A stretch of 64,000 nucleotides of DNA, from the NCBI GenBank assembly GCA_026874595.1, contig CM049312.1:31817956-31881955 (forward strand), given 5' to 3'. Made by a program: the position numbers and the translations under genes. This DNA is from Sipunculus nudus (taxonomy: Eukaryota; Annelida; Sipuncula; Golfingiida; Sipunculidae). Position 1 is the first letter of the stretch. Each line of letters starts with the position of its first letter. Shown here piece by piece: positions 1-11,853 of this stretch. The notes below the pieces were generated by a model. It saw only the letters and a program-made list of their open reading frames with translations. It was not told the origin of the DNA and searched no databases.

Positions 1-803
1 CTGTTCATCTGCCTTGGGTTAAAATCACTCATATCTCTGCAGTGGTTTGACTAATTCACCTGAAATTCGGCATGCGTATACATCCTGGATAGCTTTTCTG
101 ATTTTATGACAGGTGGCACCACCTACATTCACGTTTACGCTGCAGACATCCAAGCTCATATCTTGGGAACCATTTGATGTGTATAGATCTCACATAGCTC
201 TTTATCATACGCAAAACTGGTGGCGCCACCTGCAGCCATTTTTGCACAGCTCCCGTCTATTTGTCTGCCATGGGATAAAATCACTCATATCTTGGCAGTG
301 GTTTGACATATCTGCCTAAAATTTTGCAGGTTTATACATCCCCAACAGCTCTCTTGATTTTATGACAGGTGGCGCCACCTACATTCTAGTTTATGCAGCA
401 GATATCCAAGCTCATATCTTGGGAACTGTTTAACCATGGGCCAAAGTTTTGCATGTGTATAGTTCTCACATAGCTCTTTATCATACGCAAAACTGGTGGC
501 GTCACCTGCAACCATTTTTGCACAGCGTCCATCTGTTTGTCTGCCAAGGGCAAAAATCACTCATATACATGTAGTGGTTTGACTTATCTGCCTCAAATTT
601 TGCATATGTATACAACTTGGACGGCTTTCTGGATTTTGTGGTAGGTGGAGCAACCTACATACACAATTTGACTGCAGACATCCATGCTAATATGCAACAC
701 TTCACTCTATTTCCCCTTGCCACTCAATCCATGCTGCACATCACCCGTTCCACTCTGATTTAGGTGGATACACGTAGTCGCTTGTCGACTACCCGTATTC
801 TAG
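1..803 (+). mobile_element. Helitron-like non-autonomous element, copy A (5' part outside window)
   Basis: Shares sequence with the copies at 3046-3820 and 11854-13785, in the opposite orientation. Most of its length is the internal satellite, with GGTGGCGCCACC-type palindromes near 115, 220, 370 and 500. Its right end carries GTAGTCG-CTTGT-CGACTAC (774-792, perfect 7-bp stem), then 7 bases, then CTAG (800-803), followed by T. A hairpin, a CTRR end and insertion before T are the published hallmarks of a Helitron 3' terminus. No Rep/helicase coding is present, so it is non-autonomous. The 5' end lies left of the window. Confidence 0.7.
774..803 (+). other. Helitron-type 3' terminal hairpin and CTAG end
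   Basis: Perfect 7-bp stem GTAGTCG/CGACTAC with a 5-base loop, a 7-base spacer, then CTAG and a flanking T. The same structure, with one or two stem changes, is at the CTAG ends of the other two copies (3046 and 11854, read on the minus strand). Confidence 0.7.
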
Positions 804-3045
804 TTACTAGTTGTACTCTATAACCTTTCACCGATACTTCTGACCCCTACTGCTCCAGTCACTTTCCCATATTCCTGTACTAGTTGTTTTATCAGAGGGC
901 ATTGATAAAAGTCATCATTTGCTGGACATCTTATCAAAACTGATACATCTATTGGGCCTTTTCCCTGGTTATGAAGACCACCTGTGCTTGTCTAGACTCA
1001 GTTAATAATTCTAATAATAGTATTATGAATGACCCTATTTTACCAACCTGTCTTACTTTCATATTGATAATGTGATAAACTCTGGTCTCCAGTATCATAG
1101 TTATCACCTAACTCAGCATGGGCTAATATTTGAGCAGTTATTATTACTGATACAGCATCTATTAATATGACAATATCTGCCAACTGTTCATAAATTAATT
1201 TCCAGAATAAAGCCAATAAATTAAATGTGAACTGTGACAGCCTATACAATATGGACATGCACTTATAATGTCAATATAATAATTTCATCATTTATTTTAC
1301 ATAGCGTAAATCCACATATGTGCTCTAAAACGCTTATTGCACATATTGCAATACATGTAAAAATCATAGCTGAGTATATTATTTATATGGAAACTTAAAA
1401 TAGTAAAAGATTATACTGAACACATATGATGTACATGTATCACTAAGAAATGCACATGGTTATTAAATTCAAATAAGTAGATATAAAGATGGTAACAAAA
1501 TTACATACAGTCATATGCCTTTATAAAAAGATCTGTTTTCAGTTGTTATTAAAAACTTTCGAGTGTGGCTGTAGATTTTAAATGTTGATGGAGTTTGTTC
1601 CATAATCTAGGCCCTAAAAAACTAAAAGCTGGTTCAATATCCAAAGTCGATCTTGTGAACTTCTACCACCTGGCACAGATCAGCTGACCTGAGAGACCTT
1701 GTGGGTTCATAGGGAACAATAAGTTCATCTAAGTATCCAGGGGCCTTACCATGTATAGATTTGAATTCAATCACCAAAGACATTGTACTCTATAGGCTGA
1801 AGTACTGGGAGCCAATGGAGAGTTTTCAATACAGGAAGTTATATGACTGATTTATTTGTACATCTACTTTATCACAGCACAATAGTAAACTTTCTTAACT
1901 GATATCTAAAAAAAACAAAATTTGATGCATGAAAAATTAAAATAAAATGTGTAGTGTAATTAGACCTGGCATTTACCTAATCCAGGTAATGATACATGTT
2001 GATTGCTCAAGATGGGGATTTTATAACTAATGAGGGATAACATCATAAATATGACTGAAAATGGAAATAAGAGATCAGGCAGTTAGAGTTATCATACCAC
2101 AATATTATTTTATTTTAACTTTAAAAATGTAAACTTGGAAATTAATACTAAATAGTTAGGTCCCCAGATGTAAAATCATATTCTGTGATTGAAAGATAAG
2201 AAATGACTTATAATCAATTATTAATTATGACTATAGTGAGACATGATCAGTTCACAGAAATCAGATACAAGCTACCTTAAATTTAGTCATGCCAAAGTCA
2301 CAACTAAGGACTAAAATAAAGAAAATGTCCTCTTTCACTGGAATATCTTTAAGTTTAAAATTCTGTCTATAAATGTTCCTTCAAATTAAAATGTAACCAG
2401 AATTCATGAAAGTTTAAAATATGATACCAAACTGATTAATTATCATTAAGGGTTCAACATCACAGATTTTGAACTTCTTCTCCAGGTTGGACTGTTCAAC
2501 ACCAGTTGTTCAACTACATAAGCTGTTTACACCCAGGCAGGTCAAATGATTGATATATTACATTCAAGTGAGGTAAAATATCAAGGCTACTAGATCCCAC
2601 ATTGCACACGGAATCAAAGCATTTCATGATTTATTATATGGTGTTTTATGGTAGTATGGAGTTGACAGGTGATTGAAATACCCTGGGCAAACAATGGAGA
2701 ATGGGTATATATATATCATTCCATGTTGTTTCCATGCAAACACTGGCAACAAATATACCGCAATCGAGATAACCTGTACAGCTTACAGTTATTTAATGTT
2801 TATGTCATATTTCACAGGTGACCTCATATAAATTTAATGAGTCACAACTAAATGTATGGAAATCATATTGCAAAAGGACCATAGTGTTTGTTTGCCAGAG
2901 CTATTTAACAATATAAATAAGGGCTTGAAATATTGCCTTTCTGCCTGGAAAGGCAACTTTCTTTTTGTACCAATCCGCTGGAAAGGTGAACACCAAGACG
3001 TTTTCAATATGGGTATCTGATAAACAAGAACATACATGGAAAAAA
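804..3045. other. AT-rich spacer between two inverted Helitron-like copies
   Basis: About 2.2 kb lying between the facing CTAG ends of copies A and B. Apart from the LINE remnant at 1500-1860, no gene or clear repeat is seen. The small ORFs here have no recognisable domain or splice context. Confidence 0.5.
1500..1860 (-). mobile_element. Decayed LINE (CR1/L2-like) reverse-transcriptase C-terminus and tail
   Basis: Read on the minus strand with frameshifts and stops, pieces resemble the end of CR1/L2-type non-LTR ORF2: an LHWLPV-type stretch near 1830, a K-HGKAPGYL-type stretch near 1750, then a PRLWN-LP-like stretch and an ESFK-LKT-type end near 1540. These motifs are typical of the domain just C-terminal to the reverse transcriptase. 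The copy is a 5'-truncated pseudogene. Confidence 0.6.
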
Positions 3046-3820
3046 CTAGAATACGGGTAGTCAACAAGCGACTACGTGTATCCGCCTAAATCAGAGTGGA
3101 ACGGGTGAAGTGAGGCATGGATTGAGTGGTAAGGGGAAATAGAGTGAAGTGTTGCATATTAGCATGGATGTCTGCAGCCAAATTGTGTATGTAGGTTGCA
3201 CCACCTACCACAAAATCCAGAAAGCCGTCCAAGTTGTATACATATGCAAAATTTAAGGCAGATAAGTCAAACCACTACATGTATATGAGTGATTTTTACC
3301 CTTGGCAGACAAACAATTGGACGCTGTGCAAAAATGGTTGCAGGTGGCACCACCAGTTTAGCGTATGATAAAGAGCTATGTAAGAACTATACACATGCAA
3401 AACTTTGGCCCAATCTGTCAAACGGTTCCCAAGATATGAGCTTGGATATCTGCTGCATAAACTAGAACGTAGGTGGCGCCACCTGTCATAAAATCAAGAG
3501 AGCTGTCGGGGATGTATAAACCTGCAAAATTTTAGGCAGATATGTCAAACCACTGCCGAGATATGAGTGATTTATCCCATGGCAGACAAATAGACGTGAG
3601 CTGTGCAAAAATGGCTGCAGGTGGTGCCACCATTTTTGTGTATGTTATAAAGCTCTCCAAGGGCTACATTCGTGCAAAAAAATTTTCCTGATCAGTCAAA
3701 AGGTTCCCGAGATATGTGGGGGTTATGTGTGGAAACAGACGCACAAACGGATGCAGAGTGCAGAGGAAAGGTCAGAGGTCAAAAACAAAATCGGGGCGCA
3801 GCAGTTCACATGTGACCCGA
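3046..3820 (-). mobile_element. Helitron-like non-autonomous element, copy B (short)
   Basis: Minus orientation. The 3' end (CTAG at 3046-3049, hairpin just inside) is followed on the minus strand by T. The interior matches copies A and C but holds fewer satellite units. The 5' side ends where homology to copy C stops, at a TC followed by GGGTCACATGTG on the minus strand; a 5' TC is expected for Helitrons. The base before TC is T here, not A, so the exact 5' base is uncertain. Confidence 0.7.
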
Positions 3821-4324
3821 ACATAATCCTGGGTTTCGTAAAATTCCGCCCAGTGGTTACGGAGGAGTTCTCCGGACACCTACGCTGCGGCGGTGGTGGG
3901 CTGAAAACTTAGTATCCGCAAAACTCTGTTTTGGCAGATACAAATATTTTACAGCTGGTCTTCCACCAACTCCCTATATTTCGTAAATATGGTCTTTAAT
4001 TTCTTCTGCTATCTGGCATTTAGGCCCTCATTTCCTTTATTATCCTGCACAATCATGTTTCTGATATAACAGTGTTACTATTGAAAACATTAAGTTCTTT
4101 TTGCATGCAAGTATGGATGGCATGTTTACATGGAGCGAAGTGTGACTGAAAATTTGAAATGACGGTAGGATGCATAGGTAAATTTTATATTTCTGCGGAA
4201 ATGTTAACCTTTATTGATGCCTTTCCATTGGAAAGGTGAAAATTTCAAAGTATTACAACCCTACCAATATAAATCATGTGCTTTTTAAACTGGTAACAAT
4301 GCTATTTACCAGTAAACAGCATGA

Positions 4325-4905
4325 CACTTGCTGGAAATGTGCACATCTGGCAGGTATACCTGCCAAAGGATGCTCCTGGAACTGGTTAAAATGAAGTTAA
4401 AACTCTTAACCAAATATGGAATGCATGTGCACATTTGCAGTTTTACACTTTCCCTTCACTGCACACTAAATTTCTTTACAATGAAATTCTACTTAAAAAA
4501 AACAAACAACTCTTGAACTCTTACAGGGAATGTGTACATTTGGTGCTTTTCATTTCCCTTGTCAAGGTATAGGATTTCTTCTGCCTGGCTTAAAGTGAAG
4601 CTCAATCTCTAAACTAACAGTCCTGGCAGAAAGAAGTCTACATCTTGGATATTCACTTCTCTAATTTGTTCCCTAAACTGATTCTAACAATATGCTATCT
4701 AAAACACAAATATCCATGACTTGGTATGTGCACATTTGGGATTATGTACTTGCCTAAGGTATTGAGTTCCCAAATGTGGTCACAATGATGTTCTATTTAT
4801 AAAGCCAAAACAACTCTGGTTGGAAATTTGCACATTTGGAGCTTTTTGCTTGCTTATGATAAGTGCTAAGTGTTTTGGGGATGTGGTTAAAAGCAATTCC
4901 TTTTG
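4325..4905. repeat. Degenerate tandem repeat with a GTGCACATTTG-like core
   Basis: A motif close to ATGTGCACATTTGG recurs near 4338, 4428, 4531, 4724 and 4827, each followed by similar text (gctttt, cttgcc). Spacing varies from about 90 to 195 bp and divergence is high, so this is an old, decayed array. Confidence 0.4.
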
Positions 4906-6116
4906 GATCAAAATTTGGTTTAGCACCGAATAACACACGGTCAATGTAACCTGACTGTTACATTCAGATCATTTGAGTGCAGTTCCCATCCATAAGGTCC
5001 AAAGGTTTATGTGAAGGTTTAACAGAGGGTTGTACTATGGTATGCATGGTGTACAAGTTCCCATACTCCTGATAACACTGTGACCATCAGGTTATCACAG
5101 GGACTCACACAGCGTTATATACTGCTGCATAATGCAGGGGCCTGTGTGTAACATATATGTGTGCACATCTGAAGTTTGTGGCAAAAAATGTAACCCCATG
5201 TGTTGGTTTGATAGATGATATATTCTGAAATGGACTTTGCCCTTTTTAATCTCCTTCATATAATCCTAATTTATGGCTAAATAAATCTCCTACAGTGTAG
5301 TGACATGTTACTGACTATAAGTTCTCACTTGTACAATATATATAGTTAGTCAAGTACCCATGTGTAGGTGGAGAATTGTCAATCAAGTTATTTTCCTGCA
5401 TGCATGACCACATTTGAGTATGCTGCTATTATTTTTCTAGGGTTTTATCTACAGGTAGGCTTACTGATAGGTTGAGCGAGTAAAATTTAATAAATGATTC
5501 CTGTAAACTAATTAGAATATTAATTATAATATGTAACAGTAAAACTTACTAAAGCTTTCAATGTAACACAATAACTGGGTAGCAATAAAAGATTGCAATC
5601 AGATTGAAACTTGAAAACTTATCCTAGTGGCTTGGTATCTTTCCACATAATAATGTGTCTTAATTATATCTATACCTTAGGTAATCCCCCGAGACTGAAA
5701 TATTGATTTTTGTGTGCATTTAAAAAAAAAGGATATATGTATTGCTTAAAGTGGATTGCATAAAATGTTTTGGTTATTGTCATGTTGATTCTATGCAATT
5801 CTCATAGGGATAAACACTAATATTACCAACTATAGCCTATACTGCCACCAGTAATGAATAATAATTACAGTACTTCTCTCAAATATCATTCAAACAATAG
5901 CCTCAAACTGTCAAAACTACTTCTGTACAAAGGATATTGTACTTAACAAGTAATGCCCCCTGACTAATTGTTCAACAATATCAGTTCAGATACCATGAAA
6001 TGCACCTTTCAAATAGCAAAATGAATGGAGGCATTCATTCAATGCTCTACAAAAGCTTCAAATTGGTATTTATCAGTTATTTCAATGTTATTCTGGTTAG
6101 TAACCAGCTAATGTTA

Positions 6117-6260
6117 CCTGTTGGATGCTTTAATTAAGACATTCTGGAATTCTTGGGAGTTTACCTATTGTGTTATCAAATTACAGTACCTGTTGGATGC
6201 TTTAATTAAGACATTCTGCAAATCTTGGGAGTTTAAATACTGAGTGGTCAAATTACAATA
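6117..6260. repeat. 72-bp tandem duplication, two copies
   Basis: The unit starting CCTGTTGGATGCTTTAATTA at 6117 is repeated at 6189 with only a few changes; both copies end near AAATTACA-TACC. A simple local duplication in non-coding DNA. Confidence 0.8.
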
Positions 6261-7741
6261 CCCTGTAAATATAGACATTTGTTTTACGGTTTAGATTAGG
6301 TGTTGAAACATAATATCAGTAAGTAGCTGTTACATGAGAAATGTTTGTTTCACACATTAGAAACAGGGCAATTGACCTGAATATGGACTAATCATGGATG
6401 GAGGTTTTGATCACACCTTTAAGCTTCAAAGAGTAATATTATGTAACAAAACAACTCCAATGATGTAACAGGTTTAGCACTAGCCATCACAGGTGTTGTA
6501 ACAATGTTGTCAGACAATGGTGTTGTAACAAGTGCTTCCAACCAAATCTTTCAATATATCCCCACAACACAGCAAGGTGCAGTATGGTGTAATAAACCTT
6601 CATTCCTGTACTTGTCAAATCACAGATGTTTTGATAAGACCAAGACTGTTTATTATTGACCTAACATTAAATACAAACCAGTGTTTAATGAGTATAGTTT
6701 ACACCAATTTAATCAACTGCAGTGACCAAGAATATTTCCCAAACATCTATGTATTTATTCTCAATTTCCTTTTACAGAAAGTTTAGATACACTACAAGTT
6801 ACTATATTTCATTTGGAAAATTACTTAATTTCTTTTTGCATAAATACTGATTTTTATCAATTAATTAATATCTTGGTTAGGTAAGGATAAGATTTGAAAC
6901 ACCCCCACAGGAAAGCTTCACATTTACAGCATTGAAAACACTCCCTTTCTATGAATAAAGCATTTATGTATACCCTGTTTAACACATATGATCCAATATT
7001 GTCTAGAACAGGTGCCTTGTTAGCATAATGAATATTCATTACAGCAGGGAAAGACAGATGAAACATGATTACACTCATTTATATACCTCATTTATGTAAC
7101 CTACAGCCAAAAAAAAGAACTGAATATTCATAAGTATGTGTCATGAATAACACACCAATCTAACAGGCTGAATGGATTCCCTGGTGTTGTCAATCTAAAT
7201 ACAGGTGTGGCCACTGCTTTTATAATTGTGGAACTAATGTGGAACCACAACCATGATTAATATGTCTTTGCTGACACTTTTATTCTGCATTCATGTATTT
7301 TATCAGTGACAAATGGTTATTAAGGCCACATAGACAAAATTGATTGTTCTAAATACATTTGGATAAAAAATTTGGTGTGGATGGACAATTTTCAGTATGC
7401 ACTTAGTTAAGCAAAAGACATGTTTAATTCCTTATCACGCAGGTCTGTTACAATTTTTGAAAGATTTATAAGTTTTATTGCTTACCTACCCAAGTCTCTG
7501 AAAGTTCTCAATAACTGATTGATTCACAGCAATTTTTTTACTGTTTCCATGTTTTAATATCAAAATTAATCTGTAGGCCTATCCTCTTCATTGTTTGTTT
7601 CCTTAAAAGGGCCTATTCTGATATCATATTACGTAAAGGTAATGCCTTAAATCTTTTATAAAAAAAGGCCAGAAAATGCCGATTCCACCAGACATAGGCC
7701 AGATTGTAGATACACAAGCTCATGTATCCATCACAGAGGTG

Positions 7742-8055
7742 TAAGGCCAAACAAAATAAAAGTTATGGTTCTCAGTCACCACCCACAACAATTTTAACAC
7801 CCCACATCAAATTTTTTATTTTGATTTTCCTATTCCAAGGGGATAAAATAATACAATTTTGATAATATTTCCTTTGTTATGTAGTGCTTTTACTTGAGTA
7901 GCCATAAAATTCTGTTATTTTCATGCTATCCTTTGATCATATGACTATTTTTTTTTAAACATACAAAATAGGTCAAAAATAAAATATCGCCTGCCCGAAG
8001 TGACTTCTGAAAAAAAGTGCCTGAGAACCATACGTAACCATTTTTTCTGGCCTTA
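7742..8055. mobile_element. MITE with TAAGGCCA...TATGGTTCTCAG terminal inverted repeats
   Basis: The left end TAAGGCCA, then about 12 A-rich bases, then TATGGTTCTCAG, is mirrored at the right end (CTGAGAACCATA ... TGGCCTTA). The 314-bp body is AT-rich and has no ORF. The size and inverted ends fit a non-autonomous DNA transposon; the superfamily is not determined. Confidence 0.65.
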
Positions 8056-9520
8056 TAAGAACTTTTTTAAGGAATTACCTAAAGTTCATTAATATATATA
8101 TAGAGAGTAAGCCAGAAACTATAGAAAGGGTATTTGAATAGCTGGCTTTAAATAATAAATCCCTCATTTTGGTACATAGCTTGGGTCTTAAAATGCAATG
8201 CACTATATCCTGGGAGAAAATATCAAGCAGATTTTTTATTCAATCACTCACGGATTATTACCACAGGTATGTTCCAGCATCCATGCACCTAGCCAGGAAG
8301 ATGAGCCAAGAAAACACATCTCTCTCACCTGGATCTACCAACATATGTGTATGTTTTTTTTTTTCTGTCTCTATTCATTACTGGTGAGCAGGTCTGTATT
8401 AAGTACCCAGAACATCCTTAATGAATCTGTGCAAGACCAAATGCCAAATCTCAAAAGACCATTATTTATAAATAATGTACGAGTATTGTTATAAAAAGAA
8501 AACCCAGACTGACACTGGTAAAAACAATAGCATTAATTAACCAGGTTTAAATAACAGAGATGCCTGAAGCATTTCTATGTGTTAGTGTGTCTGGTAGACC
8601 TTCGGCTTATATATTCATAGCTATAAGACATATGTACTTCAAAGATGCTGTTATTCCCTTTGCACCAGCTATGTACACAGAACAAACTTGCTTACAGAAG
8701 TACTTTATAGGCTAAGTCAGAGCCAGTCCACTCCTGAGCTTTATATTTTATCAGATATATGTATTTATCATGAATGATTTGCTTATTAATTAATAGGTAA
8801 ATAAATAAGTAAATATATTAATATATACATATTTCTATTAACACAGTTAATCTGGGACATTCAGATGGATCTCCATTTACTTTATACATGGACAATGATC
8901 TGATATTAAACATGTTTGATAATCCATTTATAACTGATTAAGAACTAATAAATGCTAATTACATATGTCACTAAATATACTTTACAGTACTTTATTTATT
9001 TTTATAAACAACAGATAAAGTATATAATCTCACAAGATAGGTCTATTATATATATGTTTCTTTTCTACTGTGAGTGGTATGTTCACATGAGGAAACTTGG
9101 GCAAGTCCAACATTGAAATGTGGGGAAAACATTCACAGAAGAAGAATTATTCTAGTCTTATACCCATAGAGAATAAGATAATCAGCTAGATAAAGAACTG
9201 AGCTGACTGTGCCTGGATACCAGACACTGTAACAGTGCCATCAGGTGCTTGCTCAGCCCTTGACAGTGTCCCACTGATCTAATAACAGCTCTGCCTCAGC
9301 TGGTCTCATGCTGCAAGCATCACTCCTGCCCCTAGGGGTCACTGACTGGTCAAACCAAGGTCAGTGTGGGCCCTGCTGATTAAAGGTCATGCTGACCAGT
9401 ACAGTCAGTGTAGCTGTTGTCAGCTGCTGCTATATTGGATGCTTCATCACAGCTCCCCCCCCCCTCCCCATTGCTGAGAGAGATGAGCTTAACTGCCTGC
9501 TTCTCATAAGTCAGGTTTTG

Positions 9521-9524
<4 letters not shown>

Positions 9525-9559
<35 letters not shown>
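9525..9559. repeat. (AG)n microsatellite
   Basis: Uninterrupted AG dinucleotides, followed by an imperfect GA-rich stretch to about 9670. Leu-Ser and Arg-Glu repeat ORFs across it are artefacts of the repeat. Confidence 0.95.
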
Positions 9560-9562
<3 letters not shown>

Positions 9563-9872
9563 GCAGAGGGAGGGATGAGTAAAAAGGGAAAAGGGGAATA
9601 AGAAAGGGGAACTGTGTATGTGAGAGAGAGAGAAAGAGAGAGAAAGAAAGCGGGAGAAAGAAAGAGAGGGTAGAGACACAAAGTCCAATTGAAAAAAAAA
9701 AATAAAAGAATGTGGAATAACCTTGCTGTATGTGACAACAGAAACATATATATACATGTGTGTGTGTGTCCTATATAATTACTAAAAGGCCTGTGTGTAT
9801 TTATCATTACTTTAATCATTATATTTACTAAAAAAACAAAATTAAGTTTAAATATATATTAAATTTAAATAT

Positions 9873-9874
<2 letters not shown>

Positions 9875-9928
<54 letters not shown>
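9875..9928. repeat. (TA)n microsatellite
   Basis: About 27 uninterrupted TA units, likely length-polymorphic. Confidence 0.95.
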
Positions 9929-9934
<6 letters not shown>

Positions 9935-10186
9935 CTGCTTTTGCATTCGACATGCATATCATTTTACATTTTACGTAAAAACTAAAAACACAAAATCCAA
10001 ATATAGATCTTATGTGAATAATTTTAATTATGATAAAGTCATCTATTTAATATGTATTTATTTCTGAAAAATGATTTTAATATAGTTTAAATTTATGATA
10101 TTCAATTACCATGAGCACTCTCTTAAAACAGAGCTATGCAAGGCAGAATCTTTTTTCTTAGAGTATGTATGGTCGCGTCAACTCAC

Positions 10187-10256
10187 CTAATGCCTTCATG
10201 TAATCATCGAATCCTTCGGTGTTAACCAGTTTCCAGCGTCCCTGAAAGTTGGCCAT
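10187..10256 (-). CDS. FABP: Fatty-acid-binding protein, first coding exon
   Basis: Reads on the minus strand from ATG at 10256: MANFQGRWKLV, then NTEGFDDYMKAL, then one base of a Gly codon before a consensus donor (GTGAGT). This is the FABP (calycin superfamily) N-terminus: the F-G-WKLV strand and the FDDYMKALG helix are hallmarks, and an intron after the first base of codon 24 is the conserved FABP intron 1 position. FABPs are about 130-residue cytosolic beta-barrels that carry fatty acids or retinoids. Only 23 codons are here. Exons 2-4, expected at lower coordinates, were not found, so intron 1 probably runs past the left edge. The paralogue (muscle, brain or other type) cannot be told from this exon. 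Confidence 0.92.
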
Positions 10257-10360
10257 GATGTCTTGGAATTATCGGCGAAGTCGGAAGGGTTGTCGTCTGA
10301 CCAGCAAGGAGTGACAATCTGGTACACGCGCACAGATGTTCAGCTTTATCTTGGTATCCG

Positions 10361-10386
10361 TTAATATATGCGGTGACCTCTGACCT
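10361..10386 (-). promoter_or_regulatory. FABP promoter: TATA-like box and DR1 nuclear-receptor site
   Basis: On the minus strand AGGTCA-G-AGGTCA (10386-10374) is a perfect direct repeat with one spacer base (DR1), the binding form used by RXR, HNF4, COUP and, in vertebrates, PPAR. It lies 118 bp upstream of the FABP start codon. A TATA-like ATATATTAA (10369-10361) follows directly. A further GGGTCAAAG half-site lies just upstream near 10411-10419. The sites are seen; their function is inferred from vertebrate FABP promoters. Confidence 0.6.
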
Positions 10387-11853
10387 CTTAAGACCATCCG
10401 ATCACCTCCGCACTTTGACCCGTCAACTGTTAAATTCACTATTGTTAGGTAACACTTGTTTACAGATAGACTAGAAGGTCTTGCCGCTGGCAGTGAATGT
10501 TTACATTGGCGTCAGAGTGCGGCCCCCCAACGGTTCTGCTGAGGGGGGAGGCCGGGTCGTGTCAGAATAGGTATAATTACAGTCAAAATAACTAACCCAC
10601 ACAAAAGGTGTGAACGCGCCTCAACATTTTAGCCCTTTCGTTTGTAGACATGTCTCGGTATGGCACAGACACTGTGTACGTTCCTAACCAATCTATAACA
10701 CAACAAAAAAGAAAAAAAGTTGGCCTTGAATGTACATAGCGCCATCTATTGGTAGATTAGGTAATTATCACTATGTTCGTCTGCTGAACATTTCCCTGGA
10801 GCTCAAGAATGTATGGACGGATCCAAGAATTATGAAATCCATTTCAGTGACCATAAAATAGACTTTTCTATTATTTCTTTTATTTACTAGTATTTCTTCA
10901 TTCTCTTCTCTCTCTCGCTCTATCTCTTATTTATTATTTTCTTTTTTTTTCTTTTATCATATTTTCTTCTTCTTTGAATTTATTTATTAATGCGCATAGC
11001 CGAGTCACCGTCTCCTGAGCCGACGTGACCATATGATTGAAGACTGAAATGATCTTATATAATACTTACCCCGGTAAATGAATCATACCGAATCATTGTA
11101 TAGGTATAATTACCTATTTACCATGGCCACTATGCGTGATACATGTGGACTATTTAAAATCTTATAATAAAGGCCCGATAGAGGCGCAGGTCGAGGACGA
11201 AATAAGATGACATGTCTGACGGAGTCTCAATATATGTGACGAATTTCTGTATACACCAATTTATGAAAAAGCAAACCCTATCATCCATGAAGATAGACAT
11301 AAAATTGTACAATCTATTTACTTACATTTAGCTTTTTATCCCAGTAGGCTATACCCAAGCTCCTATTAGGCCGAACCTTAAATAAAGCAGTTTAATGGTC
11401 GCAGTGGGATAAAGGAAAACATCTTTTTTAATATATAGTAAGAAATTTCTATTTATGGAGGCTTATTTGTATTTTTGAACCGAAAGTCTGTATTTTATTC
11501 TTAGCTCATATGTAATGTTCATTAAATCTGCCGGCCTGCACGCTAACTCTGTGACAAGGGCGTAGCCAGGGGTTTCCGCAGGGCGGCCATGGCCATTGCA
11601 TTTCCGGCTTTACATGTAATATTGAGGGAAACATTTCAGATAGTAAACATCTGTTAAGAAAAATTATGAAAGTATTTTAAAAAAGGCCTACAGGCCTAAT
11701 GCGAACCTGTGCAAAGTTTGGGAGTATGAATAGAGGTTTATTTTTAAAATTTAATATTGATCCTTTTAAGTCCTGCATATCTACCTTAGTCATTATGATT
11801 TCAGCAAAATGGACATTTTGGACCTACAAGTTTCAGACTAGGACATTTTTAAA
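10387..11853. other. Intergenic region upstream of FABP
   Basis: No ORF or exon is supported. The part near the FABP start is relatively GC-rich and CpG-containing. A stretch near 11557 (GGGCGTAGCCAGGGG) looks like the edge of an old repeat, but no full element could be bounded. Confidence 0.4.

Larger units (their letters stand above)
3821..7741. other. AT-rich non-coding stretch, possibly within the FABP transcription unit
   Basis: No exon with plausible splice sites and a recognisable protein was found on either strand. It contains a weak repeat series (4325-4905) and a 72-bp tandem duplication (6117-6260). If the remaining FABP exons lie left of the window, this is part of its first intron; a missed FABP exon 2 cannot be excluded. 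Confidence 0.4.
8056..10186. other. Non-coding stretch downstream of FABP exon 1 (probable intron 1)
   Basis: AT-rich. It starts with about 110 bases (to about 8165) resembling the right end of the dispersed repeat family described at 57060. It also holds an (AG)n tract (9525-9559), purine-rich degenerate repeats to about 9670, and a (TA)n tract (9875-9928). No exon was recognised. Confidence 0.5.

Noticed and set aside
9380-9819. Minus-strand ORFs rich in Leu-Ser and plus-strand Arg-Glu ORF
   Set aside because: Direct translations of the (AG)n tract and adjoining purine repeats; no domain or splice context.
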